DNA from: Ruminococcus sp.
GTDB taxonomy: Bacteria > Bacillota_A > Clostridia > Oscillospirales > Ruminococcaceae
Reading direction: 5' to 3'
Length of the DNA: 64,000 bases
Assembly: GCA_017536105.1 (NCBI GenBank)
Contig: JAFXRZ010000006.1
Span: 248,001 to 312,000, forward strand
A program made the position numbers and the translations under genes. This document shows, in pieces, positions 1 through 9,197 of this stretch. Within the stretch, counting starts at the first letter, position 1. The number at the start of each line of letters is the position of its first letter. The notes beneath the pieces were generated by a model. That model searched no databases and had not been told where the DNA came from. It saw only the letters and a program-made list of their open reading frames with translations.

Positions 1-18
1 TACGAAAGGAGCACGGCT

Positions 19-516
19 ATGGAAATGAAAAAGATCTCAAGAGAGATGAGTATTCTGATGAGCATTACCCTGAGCTTCTGCCTTTCCCTTTCGGGAACGC
101 TTCTCTCCGGTCATTTCACTGTTCAAGGCTTTATTATAAGTCTTGCTGCAAGCACGGTGATAAGCCTGTTGATCGGGCTTTTTGTTCCGATGAAAAAAAT
201 AGGAGACGGAGCTGTTTCAAAGCTCGGTATCAAACCTCGCAGCATCGGTGCAAGATGCGTTGAAAGCCTTATCTCCGACCTGATATACACGCCTGTTATC
301 ACCCTTGCTATGATAGCCCTTGCATACGCAAATGCCAAGAGGAACGGTTCCGATATGCCCTTTTTACCGACGTTTTTGAAGTCTCTTGCTTCGAGCATGG
401 TCATAGGCTTCGTGCTGATATTCATTTTTATGCCGCTGTATCTGAAACTTGTTTTAAAGAGACACGGCATCGGTCCGGGAGCCGGTGCTCCTCCCGAACA
501 CAGAGGCGAAGAATAA
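19..516 (+). CDS. Integral membrane protein of unknown function (DUF2798-like?)
   Basis: A 165-residue hydrophobic protein with about four membrane segments (roughly residues 10-30, 34-54, 88-105 and 122-145), a basic loop after the second segment and a Gly/Pro/Glu-rich tail. Two halves, each a helix hairpin, recall the DUF2798 layout, but I recognise no firm signature, so that label is weak. The start is supported by AAAGGA at 5-10, nine bases before the ATG. A strong hairpin terminator follows at 529-563, so the gene probably ends its transcript here. Its upstream context lies outside the window. Confidence 0.75.
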   Translation: MEMKKISREMSILMSITLSFCLSLSGTLLSGHFTVQGFIISLAASTVISLLIGLFVPMKKIGDGAVSKLGIKPRSIGARCVESLISDLIYTPVITLAMIALAYANAKRNGSDMPFLPTFLKSLASSMVIGFVLIFIFMPLYLKLVLKRHGIGPGAGAPPEHRGEE

Positions 517-528
517 TATACTGCATAC

Positions 529-563
529 AACGGTGTTTCCGCATTTCGGGAAGCACCGTTTTT
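529..563 (+). terminator. Rho-independent terminator
   Basis: AACGGTG pairs with CACCGTT, extended by inner TTTCC/GGGAA pairing around a short loop, followed by TTTTTC. It ends the transcript of the membrane protein at 19-516. Confidence 0.8.
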
Positions 564-612
564 CATATCAAAAAAGCTGTCCGCATAAAGATTAGTGAAC
601 GGGGGCAGCACT

Positions 613-2304
613 ATGAAAAAACAGGGATTTATACGCGGATCGGCGATACTTATGAGCATGATCGTTATAACAAAGACAGTCGGGATAATATACAAGATAC
701 CGCTGACGAACCTGCTCGGCGGCGGAGGCATGGCCTATTATTCCGGGACATTTGCCATATTTGCGCCTGTATATGCTCTTTGGGTGTCCGGGATTACGCC
801 TACAGTTGCCCGACTTACAGCCGACTGCATTATCTCCGAAAGATACACGGATGCTTTATGTCTCCGCAGGACAGCAAGGCTTATTTTCTTTGTTTTATCT
901 GTTATACCAGCGGCTCTGCTGATACTTCTTTCGGGCGTGCTTTCAAAGCAGCTTTTAGGCGATCAAAGCGCTTATATCGCTGTAAGTCTGACAGCTCCGA
1001 TGCTCGTCATCTCAGCGTTGATCTCTGTCGAACGGGGCTTTTGCGAGGGTATGCAGGATATGCAGCCGACAGCACTGTCAGAGATACTTGAAGCTGTTTT
1101 CAAGGCGGTTTCGGGGATAGCTCTTGCTTTTTTCACGATGAGCTCTTGCAAAAATGAATACTTATCATCGGGAACTGTATTCGGAACTTCCTGCGCATCA
1201 AGTGAGCAAGCTGCAAGAGCAGCGCTTCCCTACACCGCAGCTGCGGCAGTTGCAGGACACGTTTTGGCTGCTTTTGTTTCGTATATTTTTGTTGCATATG
1301 CCGGAAGAAGAAAAAGCAGAGAATTGAAACGGATAAAAAGCCCGAAGGACAGAAAAACACGCCGGCATAGAACAGTCGCTGCCGAGCTTTTGTCTTTCTC
1401 TTTTCCTATCTCCGTTGCAGCTTCGATCAGCACGTTAAGCATTACTATCGACCTGATAACGATAACCAGAGGGATAAAAATTGCTGCAGCAAAGGGTTTT
1501 TCTGTCGATGGGATCACTGAAAATGAGCTGCCGGGCTTTGTTTACGGGTCCTATTCCGGCCTTGTGCTGATGCTTGCAGGGCTTGCACCCACATTCACGG
1601 CGATGCTGGGAAAAAGCTCGCTGCCTCTTCTTACAGCTGCGAAAAAACGCGGAAACAAAGAGCAGATGAAAAAGCTGCTTGAAGGCATATTCCTTGCCGC
1701 GAGTATCATTGCCTGCCCCTTTGCCGCAGCCATGGCAGCTTTGCCGAAAGAAACACTATGTTTTATTTTTTCGGGAAGGACAGCGGAGATAGCTGTTTCG
1801 ACCCTTCCGCTTGCGATATGCTCTGCCGGAGTTTTGTTTTCATCTTCCTGCCTCCCCTGTCTTTCGGTATTGCAAACCCTCCGGCAAAGGAAGGCTCCCA
1901 TCGTTATAATGACAGTTGGAGCAACTATAAGGCTTATACTCAATTTGACGCTTATATCCAAGCCGAGATTCAATATTTCGGGTGCTGCTTTATCCTATTC
2001 GGCATCTCAGGCGGTGATGTTCATTCTTGCATTTGCGGCTGTAGTCAAAGCCTCGGGAGTATTTCCGAAAATCTCAAAAGTCTTTGCAGCACCGATATTT
2101 GCGGGAGTTCTCTGTGCCGTGACTGCAAGGATAGCTTTTGACCTGTTTGCGGATCATCTGTCTCTAAGGCTCGCATATATATGTGCGGCAGCATTTGCAG
2201 GCGGCGTGTATATAGCATCTCTTGTACTGCTCGATGCCGTTCCTATAAAGAATGCAAAAGTGATCGCAAAACAAAAAGCAGGTAAAGTTTTAAAAAGCAC
2301 TTGA
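613..2304 (+). CDS. SpoVB/MurJ-type lipid flippase (MVF/MATE-like)
   Basis: A 563-residue polytopic protein of the polysaccharide-biosynthesis/SpoVB branch of the MOP flippase superfamily, expected to flip lipid-linked cell-wall or cortex precursors across the membrane. It opens with an amphipathic Lys-rich stretch followed by the family-typical first helix (KTVGIIYKIPLTNLLG) and has about 12-14 membrane segments. A charged loop (residues about 225-260) is basic. The ATG at 613 is preceded by GGGGG at 601-605, which suits it better than the in-frame GTG at 595. SpoVB and MurJ homologues are hard to separate by eye. The presence of spoIIGA-sigE elsewhere in the window makes a sporulation role possible. 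Confidence 0.85.
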   Translation: MKKQGFIRGSAILMSMIVITKTVGIIYKIPLTNLLGGGGMAYYSGTFAIFAPVYALWVSGITPTVARLTADCIISERYTDALCLRRTARLIFFVLSVIPAALLILLSGVLSKQLLGDQSAYIAVSLTAPMLVISALISVERGFCEGMQDMQPTALSEILEAVFKAVSGIALAFFTMSSCKNEYLSSGTVFGTSCASSEQAARAALPYTAAAAVAGHVLAAFVSYIFVAYAGRRKSRELKRIKSPKDRKTRRHRTVAAELLSFSFPISVAASISTLSITIDLITITRGIKIAAAKGFSVDGITENELPGFVYGSYSGLVLMLAGLAPTFTAMLGKSSLPLLTAAKKRGNKEQMKKLLEGIFLAASIIACPFAAAMAALPKETLCFIFSGRTAEIAVSTLPLAICSAGVLFSSSCLPCLSVLQTLRQRKAPIVIMTVGATIRLILNLTLISKPRFNISGAALSYSASQAVMFILAFAAVVKASGVFPKISKVFAAPIFAGVLCAVTARIAFDLFADHLSLRLAYICAAAFAGGVYIASLVLLDAVPIKNAKVIAKQKAGKVLKST

Positions 2305-2329
2305 AATTTATCGGAAAATGAGTTAGAAT
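2301..2329 (+). promoter_or_regulatory. Putative sigma-A promoter for mazG
   Basis: TTGAAA (2301-2306), 17-base spacer, TAGAAT (2324-2329). The -35 box overlaps the stop of the flippase gene. Read-through from upstream is also possible. Confidence 0.5.
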
Positions 2330-2362
2330 AGACAGGAAGAATAAAACAAAGGATGTGCAGAT

Positions 2363-3136
2363 ATGGAAGATCTTAAGAAGCAGATGCTTTCAAAGGAAAG
2401 ATATGATATAAACGATCTTGTGCAGATAGTGAAGATACTTCGCAGTCCCGATGGCTGTCCCTGGGACAAGGTGCAGACCCACGCTTCTATCCGCAAGGAT
2501 TTTCTTGAAGAAGTATATGAGGTCATGGAAGCTATCGACTGCGACGATCCGGCAATGCTTAGAGAGGAACTGGGAGATGTGCTTTTGCAGGTGGTGTTCC
2601 ACTGCGATATCGAAGCAGACAAGGGCAATTTCACTCTTGATGACGCAGCGGATGAAGTCTGCAAAAAGCTTATAATCCGTCACCCTCACGTTTTCGGAGA
2701 TGTCACGGCTGATACTGTGGATAAAGTCCTCACGAACTGGGATTCCATAAAGAAGGACGAAAAGAAGCAGGAAAGCTTCACCGACACCATGAAGAGTGTG
2801 CCGAAGGTATTCCCCGCTTTGATGCGTGCTCAGAAACTCGGCAAACGTGTAAGCCGTGCAGGCATTGATTTTGAGACTCAGGGAGAAGTAATAAGCCTTA
2901 TCCGCTCGAAGCTTGACGAGCTGCAATCAGGCAAAAGCTCGCCTGAGGAGATCGGCGATCTGCTGTTTTTATGCACGGCACTCGCAAGGATCTCGGATGT
3001 GGATTCCGAGGAACTGCTGGGCTACGAGTGCGACAGCTTCATCGACCGCTTTGAAAAGCTCGAAAACATCGGAAAGCTCAGCGATACCAGCGCCAAGGAG
3101 CTCTACTACGAAAAGGCAGACAACACGGAGGACTGA
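2363..3136 (+). CDS. mazG: Nucleoside triphosphate pyrophosphohydrolase MazG
   Basis: 257 residues, close to the usual length of two-domain MazG. It hydrolyses (d)NTPs to NMP and pyrophosphate, cleaning non-canonical nucleotides from the pool. The N-terminal half carries the family signature: SPDGCPWDKVQTHASI, then EEVYEVMEAID and EELGDVLLQVVFH, which hold the paired acidic residues that bind Mg. HPHVFGDV follows. The C-terminal half repeats a weaker MazG fold (EEIGDLLFLCTALAR). The ATG follows GGATGTGCAGAT. The next gene starts one base after the stop, so both are translated from one message, as in many Clostridia where mazG precedes the S4-domain protein. Confidence 0.93.
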   Translation: MEDLKKQMLSKERYDINDLVQIVKILRSPDGCPWDKVQTHASIRKDFLEEVYEVMEAIDCDDPAMLREELGDVLLQVVFHCDIEADKGNFTLDDAADEVCKKLIIRHPHVFGDVTADTVDKVLTNWDSIKKDEKKQESFTDTMKSVPKVFPALMRAQKLGKRVSRAGIDFETQGEVISLIRSKLDELQSGKSSPEEIGDLLFLCTALARISDVDSEELLGYECDSFIDRFEKLENIGKLSDTSAKELYYEKADNTED

Positions 3137-3137
3137 A

Positions 3138-3383
3138 ATGAGACTTGATAAATATTTGAAAGTTACTCGGCTTATAAAGCGCAGAACTGTTGCAAACGAA
3201 GCCTGCGACACCGGGCGCATAACCGTAAACGACAAGATAGCCCGTGCGTCTTACGATGTCAAAGTCGGTGATATCATCGGCATCAATATGGGTCAGCATC
3301 CGATCAAAGTCAAGGTGCTGAGCGTTTCCGAGTACGCAACAAAGGAAAACGCCGCCGAGAACTATACTGTCATCGAAGGATAA
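3138..3383 (+). CDS. rqcP: S4-domain RNA-binding protein, RqcP/YabO/Hsp15 family
   Basis: 81 residues forming a single S4 RNA-binding fold, with the start MRLDKYLKVTRLIKRR and the GRITVND turn characteristic of RqcP (YabO) and Hsp15. RqcP binds the 50S subunit with peptidyl-tRNA and, with RqcH, drives C-terminal alanine tailing of stalled nascent chains. Assignment to RqcP rests on length and on the mazG context, which is common in Firmicutes. RqcH itself is not in the window. The ATG lies one base after the mazG stop, with GGAGG at 3127-3131 inside mazG as the ribosome site. A tRNA promoter follows after the stop. Confidence 0.85.
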   Translation: MRLDKYLKVTRLIKRRTVANEACDTGRITVNDKIARASYDVKVGDIIGINMGQHPIKVKVLSVSEYATKENAAENYTVIEG

Positions 3384-3404
3384 AGCTGCGGCTTCAGAAA
3401 AGAT

Positions 3405-3433
3405 TTGACAAAAATGCACCGCTGTGATATAAT
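3405..3433 (+). promoter_or_regulatory. Consensus sigma-A promoter for tRNA-Leu
   Basis: TTGACA (3405-3410), 17-base spacer, TATAAT (3428-3433). Both hexamers match consensus exactly, fitting strong constitutive tRNA expression. Confidence 0.92.
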
Positions 3434-3446
3434 AGCTTGGTGATAA

Positions 3447-3530
3447 GCGGGTATGGCGGAATTGGCAGACGCGCCAGATTTAGGTTCTGGTGCCAAAAGC
3501 GTGCAGGTTCAAGTCCTGTTACCCGCACCA
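3447..3530 (+). tRNA. tRNA-Leu (anticodon UAG)
   Basis: An 84-base cloverleaf with the acceptor pair GCGGGTA/TACCCGC, discriminator A and encoded CCA. The anticodon stem CCAGA/TCTGG encloses the loop TTTAGGT, giving anticodon TAG, which reads CUN Leu codons. It has the short extra arm of a class II tRNA. The T-arm loop is TTCAAGT. It has its own consensus promoter and terminator. Confidence 0.96.
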
Positions 3531-3536
3531 ACTTTT

Positions 3537-3583
3537 AAAGCTCTTATACTGCGTAAATACGTAGTTTAAGAGCTTTTCTTTTT
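3537..3583 (+). terminator. Terminator of the tRNA-Leu transcript
   Basis: AAAGCTCTTA pairs with TAAGAGCTTT, with inner CTGCG/CGTAG pairing, followed by TTTTCTTTTT. Confidence 0.85.
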
Positions 3584-3629
3584 GCCTGGTTTTAGGGTTT
3601 GGGCGCTGTTTGGCACGGCGCTGACAATA

Positions 3630-3672
3630 AAAAAGCTCTTAGACTGCGGAAATCCGAGCCTAAGAGCTTTCT
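3630..3672 (-). terminator. Terminator of clpB (minus strand)
   Basis: On the minus strand AAAGCTCTTAG and CTAAGAGCTTT form an 11-pair stem followed by TTTTTTATT. Its stem is nearly the same as that of the tRNA-Leu terminator 90 bases away, so the two may have arisen by local copying. Confidence 0.85.
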
Positions 3673-3684
3673 TTGATCATACTT

Positions 3685-6294
3685 TTATCCGTTTCTTGTG
3701 CTTGAAACAGTATATTCTTTGCCGTCGAAGTCGATGGTCACCGTACTATCGGGGAATATCTCGCCGGCTATCATCCTGCGTGCAAGCAGGGTCTCGATAC
3801 GGCTCTGGATATATCTCTTAAGCGGACGGGCTCCGTAATTCGGGTCGAAGCCCTGCTCGATAACTGCTTCCTTTGCCCTGTCAGTGAGGACTACATCGAT
3901 CTGCTTGTCAGCAAGGCGCTTTCTCAGCTCGTCCAGCATAAGGTCAACGATCCTTCCTATCTCATCGCGGCGGAGAGGCTTATAGTAGATGATCTCGTCG
4001 AGACGGTTGAGGAACTCTGGTCTGAAAGAGCTTTTCAGCAGCTTATCCACCTGCATCTTCGCTTCGTCCGAGATATCGCCGTCGGGAGTGATGCCTTCAA
4101 GGATATAAGGCGAACCGAGGTTCGAGGTCATTATAATGATCGTGTTCTTGAAATCTACTGTTCTGCCCTGAGAATCTGTGATACGGCCGTCGTCAAGGAC
4201 TTGGAGCAGGATATTGAATACATCGGGGTGAGCTTTCTCGATCTCGTCGAAAAGGACCACGGAATAAGGCTTGCGGCGTACAGCTTCGGTAAGCTGACCG
4301 CCTTCGTCATAGCCGACGTATCCCGGAGGCGCTCCGATCAGGCGGCTTACGCTGAATTTCTCCATGTATTCAGACATATCTATCCTGATGATATTCTTCT
4401 CGTCGTCGAAAAGGGCTTCGGCAAGAGCCTTTGCAAGCTCGGTTTTTCCGACGCCTGTGGGTCCGAGGAACAGGAACGATCCTATTGGCTGGCTGGGATT
4501 TGCTATACCTGCACGGGAACGGAGGATAGCTTCCGAGACCTTTGTTACAGCCTCGTCCTGTCCGATAACCCGCTTGTGGAGCAGGTCTTCCATACCAAGG
4601 AGCTTTGTTCTTTCTCCCTCCATGAGCTTTGAAACGGGTATGCCTGTCCAGCGGCAGATTATCCGGGCTATCTCTTCTTCCGTCACCTTATCACGAAGCA
4701 GAGTGTTTGCTGTGTAGCTCTTTTCTGCCTTCTGCTCCTCTTCTTCGAGCTGTTTTTTCAGCTCCGGCAGCTTGCCGTAACGCAGCTGTGCCAGCTTATC
4801 AAGATCATAGCTGCGTTCTGCCTGCTCGATCTGGGCGTTGCAGTTCTCGATCTCCTCTCTGAGCTTCTGCACCTTCGAGATAGCCTGCTTTTCGTTTTCC
4901 CACTTGGCTTTCATCTCGTTGAATTTCTCTCTCAGCTCCGAAAGCTCACGCCTTACCTGTGAAAGCTGCTCCTCGGCCAGCTTGTCTGTTTCCTTGCTGA
5001 GGGCTGTTTCTTCGATCTCGTGCTGCATTATAAGACGCTTGATCTCGTCCATTTCGGTAGGCATGGAATCCATTTCTGTGCGGATAAGAGCGCAGGCTTC
5101 ATCTACAAGGTCTATGGCCTTATCCGGCAGGAAACGATCGGAGATATATCTGTTTGAGAGAGTTGCGGCAGCGATAAGAGCCTGATCCTGTATCTTTACG
5201 CCGTGGAAAACTTCGTAACGCTCTTTCAGACCTCGCAGTATAGCGATAGTATCATCGACAGTCGGCTCGTCAACGAGGACAGTCTGGAAACGTCTTTCAA
5301 GAGCAGCATCCTTTTCGATATACTCTCTGTATTCGTTAAGGGTCGTTGCACCGATACAGTGAAGCTCGCCTCGTGCAAGCATAGGCTTCAAAAGATTTCC
5401 GGCATCCATAGCACCGTCGGTCTTTCCTGCTCCGACGATAGTATGCAGCTCGTCGATGAACAGAATGATTCGGCCTTCGCTCTTTTTGATCTCCATGAGT
5501 ACGGCTTTGAGTCTTTCCTCAAACTCACCGCGGTACTTTGCTCCTGCGATGAGAGAGCCCATATCGAGGGAGAAGATCATCCTGTCCTTGAGGTTATCCG
5601 GCACATCTCCGCGGACGATACGCTGTGCAAGTCCCTCGGCGATAGCAGTTTTACCTACACCCGGCTCGCCAATGAGCACGGGGTTGTTCTTTGTCTTTCT
5701 GGAAAGGATACGGATAACGTTTCTGATCTCGTTGTCACGGCCGATGACGGGATCAAGCTTGTTGTCTCTTGCAAGACCTACAAGCTCGGAGCCGTATTTT
5801 TTCAGAACATCGTAAGTCTCTTCGGGATTCTGGCTCGTCACCTGCTGAGCTCCGCGTACCTGCTGCAAAGCCGAAAGCAGCTTGTTTTTGCTGAGGCCGA
5901 AATCCTTGAATATCCTTTTCATATTGTCGTTGGGATATTCCATGATACCGAGCAGTATATGCTCAACAGAAACATACTCATCCTTCATTCTTGCGGCAGT
6001 CTGCTCAGCCTCAACAAGAGCCTGATTAAGGGCATTTGTTACATAAACACTGCCCTGAGGCGTGTTGGTCTGTACCTTGGGCAGAGCTGCAACAGCGCTG
6101 ATAAGCTCCTGTGCGAATGTGTCGGCATTTATGCCGGTTTTCAGCATCAGCTGAGGGATAAGGCCGTTTTCCTGCTCCATGAGCGAGAGCATGATATGCT
6201 CCTGATCGACAGCCTGATTGCCGTGCTGTATCGAAATATCCTGTGCGCTCTGCATGGCTTCAAGGGAACGCTGTGTGAATTTAGCTGTATTCAT
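3685..6294 (-). CDS. clpB: ATP-dependent disaggregase ClpB
   Basis: 869 residues, the normal size of ClpB. It works with DnaK-DnaJ-GrpE (encoded at 20-24 kb) to pull proteins out of aggregates in the cytosol. Domain order: two Clp_N repeats (about 1-150), AAA-1 with GEPGVGKT at about 209-216 and the Walker [10 protein letters not shown], the coiled-coil M-domain of ClpB (about 405-530, which distinguishes it from ClpA/C), and AAA-2 with GPTGVGKT at about 611-618, then the C-terminal D2-small domain. No ClpP-docking loop is expected. The start has AAAGGAGAG eight bases upstream. I see no CIRCE or CtsR-like box ahead of it. It is the last gene of a unit with two upstream ORFs. Confidence 0.97.
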   Translation of the reverse strand: MNTAKFTQRSLEAMQSAQDISIQHGNQAVDQEHIMLSLMEQENGLIPQLMLKTGINADTFAQELISAVAALPKVQTNTPQGSVYVTNALNQALVEAEQTAARMKDEYVSVEHILLGIMEYPNDNMKRIFKDFGLSKNKLLSALQQVRGAQQVTSQNPEETYDVLKKYGSELVGLARDNKLDPVIGRDNEIRNVIRILSRKTKNNPVLIGEPGVGKTAIAEGLAQRIVRGDVPDNLKDRMIFSLDMGSLIAGAKYRGEFEERLKAVLMEIKKSEGRIILFIDELHTIVGAGKTDGAMDAGNLLKPMLARGELHCIGATTLNEYREYIEKDAALERRFQTVLVDEPTVDDTIAILRGLKERYEVFHGVKIQDQALIAAATLSNRYISDRFLPDKAIDLVDEACALIRTEMDSMPTEMDEIKRLIMQHEIEETALSKETDKLAEEQLSQVRRELSELREKFNEMKAKWENEKQAISKVQKLREEIENCNAQIEQAERSYDLDKLAQLRYGKLPELKKQLEEEEQKAEKSYTANTLLRDKVTEEEIARIICRWTGIPVSKLMEGERTKLLGMEDLLHKRVIGQDEAVTKVSEAILRSRAGIANPSQPIGSFLFLGPTGVGKTELAKALAEALFDDEKNIIRIDMSEYMEKFSVSRLIGAPPGYVGYDEGGQLTEAVRRKPYSVVLFDEIEKAHPDVFNILLQVLDDGRITDSQGRTVDFKNTIIIMTSNLGSPYILEGITPDGDISDEAKMQVDKLLKSSFRPEFLNRLDEIIYYKPLRRDEIGRIVDLMLDELRKRLADKQIDVVLTDRAKEAVIEQGFDPNYGARPLKRYIQSRIETLLARRMIAGEIFPDSTVTIDFDGKEYTVSSTRNG

Positions 6295-6324
6295 ATATGT
6301 CTCTCCTTTCGTTCTGCGAGTAAT

Positions 6325-6981
6325 TTACAGAATTATAACTCCTTTTTTTAGATAGTCTTTGTATCGCTTTTCTATTTCTTTCTCTGTTCTTTCCGGCTCT
6401 GCAGCATTGTCAAAGCAAAGCCTTATACATTCGTCAAGGAGGTTTATATAGCCTCCTATCGCCTGTGCTATGTCATTATCCGACAGCGCTGCATTATTCG
6501 GCGAGAAAAACGTGCGGACATAGGAAGCTCCGCTGCCGCTCCAAGGGACACCGTTGGTGAAAAGGCTGTCAAGGTATTTGCTTTCAAGCCTTGTCCAAAG
6601 CCCGAAAAACCTGGCTACCATTTCAATAAGAGCAACACTTTGGGTCCGCAGGGAGATCTTAAGTCTGCCGACCTCTCCGCTGAAGGTCCTTGAAAGTTCG
6701 ACGCTGTAATTCACCGTAGGCCGATATTTGTATTTCAGCGGACTTTTTATCATTATTGCCGCACCGCTGCTTTGGGCGACGGTATGGGGCCTCGGAGAAA
6801 GCAGCTTCTCGATCTGTGCAAAAATGTCCTTCATGCGCATCTCGGGGGTCATAAGCGAAACGCGCTCGGCAAGTATCTGATTTATAAGATTGCTGCGGCT
6901 CGTCCCCAGCGAATATGCCATTTCATCCACAGCTTCCACAACGTCGTCGGCAAGGACTATACTGTAAACACTTTTTTTCAT
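6325..6981 (-). CDS. Ribbon-helix-helix-like protein of unknown function
   Basis: 218 residues. The first 45 resemble an RHH/CopG-type fold: a short strand (VYSIVLADD), a helix, the turn GTSRSN and a second helix (LINQILAERV). The remaining 170 residues (about 65-218) are unknown to me: a central beta-rich part and a C-terminal acidic helix rich in Glu/Arg/Lys. A DNA-binding role, perhaps autoregulatory, is inference from the first part only. GAGGTGG precedes the start. It lies 10 bases after the stop of the small membrane peptide and 30 bases before clpB with no terminator between, so all three are likely co-transcribed from the promoter at 7127-7155. Confidence 0.75.
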   Translation of the reverse strand: MKKSVYSIVLADDVVEAVDEMAYSLGTSRSNLINQILAERVSLMTPEMRMKDIFAQIEKLLSPRPHTVAQSSGAAIMIKSPLKYKYRPTVNYSVELSRTFSGEVGRLKISLRTQSVALIEMVARFFGLWTRLESKYLDSLFTNGVPWSGSGASYVRTFFSPNNAALSDNDIAQAIGGYINLLDECIRLCFDNAAEPERTEKEIEKRYKDYLKKGVIIL

Positions 6982-6991
6982 CGAACCACCT

Positions 6992-7096
6992 CTAATAGCA
7001 GAAAGTATTGTAAAGCATAACTGCGCATAGGGCTATAATGTTTATTACAGCTGCTGCGATAAGTCTGTTGTCTCTTTTGTTCTCTGTCTTTTTCAT
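6992..7096 (-). CDS. Small single-span membrane peptide (34 aa)
   Basis: 34 residues: a basic N-terminus (MKKTENKRDNR) then one hydrophobic segment (about residues 12-30). The start is chosen because AAAGGAGA lies eight bases upstream of this ATG and a consensus-like promoter sits about 30 bases further out, downstream of the alternative longer start at 7180. It is the first gene of the unit that continues with the RHH-like protein and clpB. Function unknown. It could be a small membrane regulator or a leader peptide. Confidence 0.6.
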   Translation of the reverse strand: MKKTENKRDNRLIAAAVINIIALCAVMLYNTFCY

Positions 7097-7126
7097 TCTG
7101 CCGTCTCCTTTCGCTTTGTTATTTAT

Positions 7127-7155
7127 ACTATAGCACAAGTTAAATAATTTGTCAA
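7127..7155 (-). promoter_or_regulatory. Sigma-A promoter of the small peptide-RHH-clpB unit
   Basis: On the minus strand: TTGACA (7155-7150), 17-base spacer, TATAGT (7132-7127). Confidence 0.85.
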
Positions 7156-7212
7156 GCGTTTTATATAATTTTCTTTGCAAATTTTTATGTCTGTTTCTTC
7201 ATATATATAATA

Positions 7213-7241
7213 TTGACTTTTTAATATATATGAAGTATAAT
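7213..7241 (+). promoter_or_regulatory. Sigma-A promoter of the ABC exporter genes
   Basis: TTGACT (7213-7218), 17-base spacer, TATAAT (7236-7241). It diverges from the minus-strand promoter at 7127-7155. Confidence 0.85.
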
Positions 7242-7298
7242 CATAAAGTACGGGGTCATATGCCTGTAACCCGATCTCATTATAAAGGAGAGAACGTA

Positions 7299-8213
7299 TT
7301 GAGCGAACTGCTTATTGAAACGAACGAGCTGACAAAAAAGTTCCGCAAGTTCGTTGCTGTTGATAAAGTATCCATGCACGTTGAAAAGGGCTCTGTTTAC
7401 GGTTTTATCGGCAAAAACGGAGCCGGAAAGACAACGTTCATGAAAATGGTCTGCGGACTATCGCGTCAGACCAGCGGAGAGATAACTCTCTTCGGCGAAA
7501 AGAACGACCAGCTTTCAAAGGTAAGGAAAAGGATCGGCTGCCTTATCGAGAGCCCGGGCATCTACCCGAAGCTCAGCGCTTTCGATAATCTGAAGATGAA
7601 AAGCCTTGCTATGGGCTGCTACGACAAAAAGAAGATGAAGGAGCTCCTTGAATTCGTAGGGCTTTCAGCCACCGGAAAGAAAGCAGCCGGAGCTTTTTCT
7701 CTCGGAATGAAGCAGAGGCTCGGGATAGCTATGGCTCTGATCGGAGATCCCGAGATGCTGGTGCTTGACGAACCAATAAACGGCCTTGACCCTCAGGGCA
7801 TCGTTGAAGTCCGCGACACCATAAGCAAGCTGTCTGTTGAGCGAGGGATAACGATACTTATCTCAAGCCATATCCTTGACGAGCTCTCGAGGATAGCGAC
7901 ACATTACGGCATCATCAATCGCGGCGAGCTTATCAAGGAGATATCTGCGGAAGCTCTGCGTGCGGAATGTACCGCAAGGCTCGAAATAACAGCCGACGAT
8001 GCTCAGAAAGCCGCAAGAGTGCTTGAAAACCTCGGAGCTTCATACAAGCTGCTCGGGCCTAATCACCTGACTGTGATAAATATGATAGACCGCAGCGGTG
8101 AGATAAACACCGCACTTATAAAAAACGGTGTCACGGTCAGCGAGCTGGCTATCCGCGGCGAGGAGCTCGAGGAATATTATCTCGGACTGACAGGAGGTGC
8201 TGCAAATGCTTGA
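7299..8213 (+). CDS. ABC transporter ATPase (bacitracin/lantibiotic-immunity type)
   Basis: 304 residues from a TTG start with AAAGGAG eight bases upstream. An in-frame ATG at 7372 would be too late, and the ATG at 7260 lacks a ribosome site. Motifs: Walker A GKNGAGKT, signature FSLGMKQRLGIAMAL (the LSGGQ position), Walker B MLVLDEP, and the switch histidine in SSHIL. The sequence pattern (ELTKKFRKFVAVDKVSMHVEKG) is that of BcrA/LanF/NatA-like exporters with separate ABC-2 permeases. The ~90-residue C-terminal domain is the usual one for this group. The permease gene overlaps the stop codon by eight bases. Substrate unknown; self-protection against a peptide antibiotic is one possibility. Confidence 0.9.
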   Translation: MSELLIETNELTKKFRKFVAVDKVSMHVEKGSVYGFIGKNGAGKTTFMKMVCGLSRQTSGEITLFGEKNDQLSKVRKRIGCLIESPGIYPKLSAFDNLKMKSLAMGCYDKKKMKELLEFVGLSATGKKAAGAFSLGMKQRLGIAMALIGDPEMLVLDEPINGLDPQGIVEVRDTISKLSVERGITILISSHILDELSRIATHYGIINRGELIKEISAEALRAECTARLEITADDAQKAARVLENLGASYKLLGPNHLTVINMIDRSGEINTALIKNGVTVSELAIRGEELEEYYLGLTGGAANA

Positions 8214-9081
8214 CCTGTTCAGAATGGATATGTTCCGGATGCGGAAAATGCGGGCTTTCATTGTTATTGCGATAATCCTCATCGCTTTATCGGCTCTCAA
8301 CACATACAGCTCGAAGCTCGAAAGAGATATGTACAAGGAAGACCTCAAAGAAAAGGCTGACAGCATCGTCGAGGAAATGGACTCGCAGAACGAAGACGAG
8401 TCGGATGATGATTCAACACGTATCGGAATGGTCATAGACTCGGCGTTGGAAGACCTGAGCAAGCCTTATATCGATCAGATGTTCGCATCATTCGTTGCAG
8501 GGATGTTCCCTGCCCTTATGATCGTTATTTTCACTGTGTTATATGTGAATGCCGATTCTCACACCGGCTTTATAAAAAGTATAGGCGGACAGATGTGTCA
8601 TCGGTGGCAGATAACGGTCTCAAAGCTGATCTGCGTTGTGATATACTCGGGGATACTGCTCATTTATGTAGCCGGACTGCAAGCTGTGATGAATCTGCTG
8701 TTCTTCGGAGAAGCCAACATCTACGACTGGGAAAAATTCATGATGTACATTCTTCTCGGTTTTCTTATGAACAGCGCGTTTGCTATATTTGCGGCGTTTA
8801 TTACAACTCTTTTCCGCAGCAATCTCATAGGAATTATAATCTGCGTGCTCGATGTTCTCGGAATGTTCTCCATATTATCGTACTTTGTGAACATGCTTAT
8901 CAAACGCTTGTTTGACTACGAATTCGACCTCAACAAATATATGCTCTCCTTCTGCCTCAGCAAGGTGAAATACGGCTCGACCTTCGATTCTCTTTCGCAT
9001 CAGCTGATAGTTGCAGCCTGCTTCGCCGTTGTGAGCATTGCCGGAAGCATATTCGTATTCAACAAACGCGATATCGCCTGA
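8206..9081 (+). CDS. ABC-2 type permease
   Basis: 291 residues with six membrane segments: residues about 15-35, then after an extracytoplasmic acidic loop (rich in Asp/Glu/Ser, about 45-85), segments near 100-120, 145-168, 180-205, 212-235 and 265-285. This is the layout of the BcrB/LanE-like permeases that pair with the preceding ATPase. The ATG at 8206 has GGAGG eight bases upstream, better than the GTG at 8197. It overlaps the ATPase stop, suggesting translational coupling. A terminator follows. Confidence 0.87.
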   Translation: MLDLFRMDMFRMRKMRAFIVIAIILIALSALNTYSSKLERDMYKEDLKEKADSIVEEMDSQNEDESDDDSTRIGMVIDSALEDLSKPYIDQMFASFVAGMFPALMIVIFTVLYVNADSHTGFIKSIGGQMCHRWQITVSKLICVVIYSGILLIYVAGLQAVMNLLFFGEANIYDWEKFMMYILLGFLMNSAFAIFAAFITTLFRSNLIGIIICVLDVLGMFSILSYFVNMLIKRLFDYEFDLNKYMLSFCLSKVKYGSTFDSLSHQLIVAACFAVVSIAGSIFVFNKRDIA

Positions 9082-9088
9082 AACAGCT

Positions 9089-9124
9089 ATTCCCGAGGTC
9101 TGAAACGGCTTCGGGAATTTTTTT
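9089..9124 (+). terminator. Terminator of the ABC exporter genes
   Basis: ATTCCCGA pairs with TCGGGAAT, followed by TTTTTTT. Confidence 0.9.
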
Positions 9125-9155
9125 GGCTCGGCGTATGATTTTTTTCAAAAAAAGC

Positions 9156-9184
9156 TTGACAAATCAGTTCAGATAATGTATAAT
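9156..9184 (+). promoter_or_regulatory. Consensus sigma-A promoter for tRNA-Thr
   Basis: TTGACA (9156-9161), 17-base spacer, TATAAT (9179-9184). Confidence 0.93.
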
Positions 9185-9197
9185 ATATAACTGTGGT

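Noticed and set aside
3537..3672. Inverted repeats between tRNA-Leu and clpB as a mobile-element end
   Set aside because: They are two facing terminators with similar stems. There is no transposase or target duplication.
5203..6351. A 382-codon open frame antisense to clpB
   Set aside because: No recognisable domain or ribosome site. It mirrors the biased codons of clpB.
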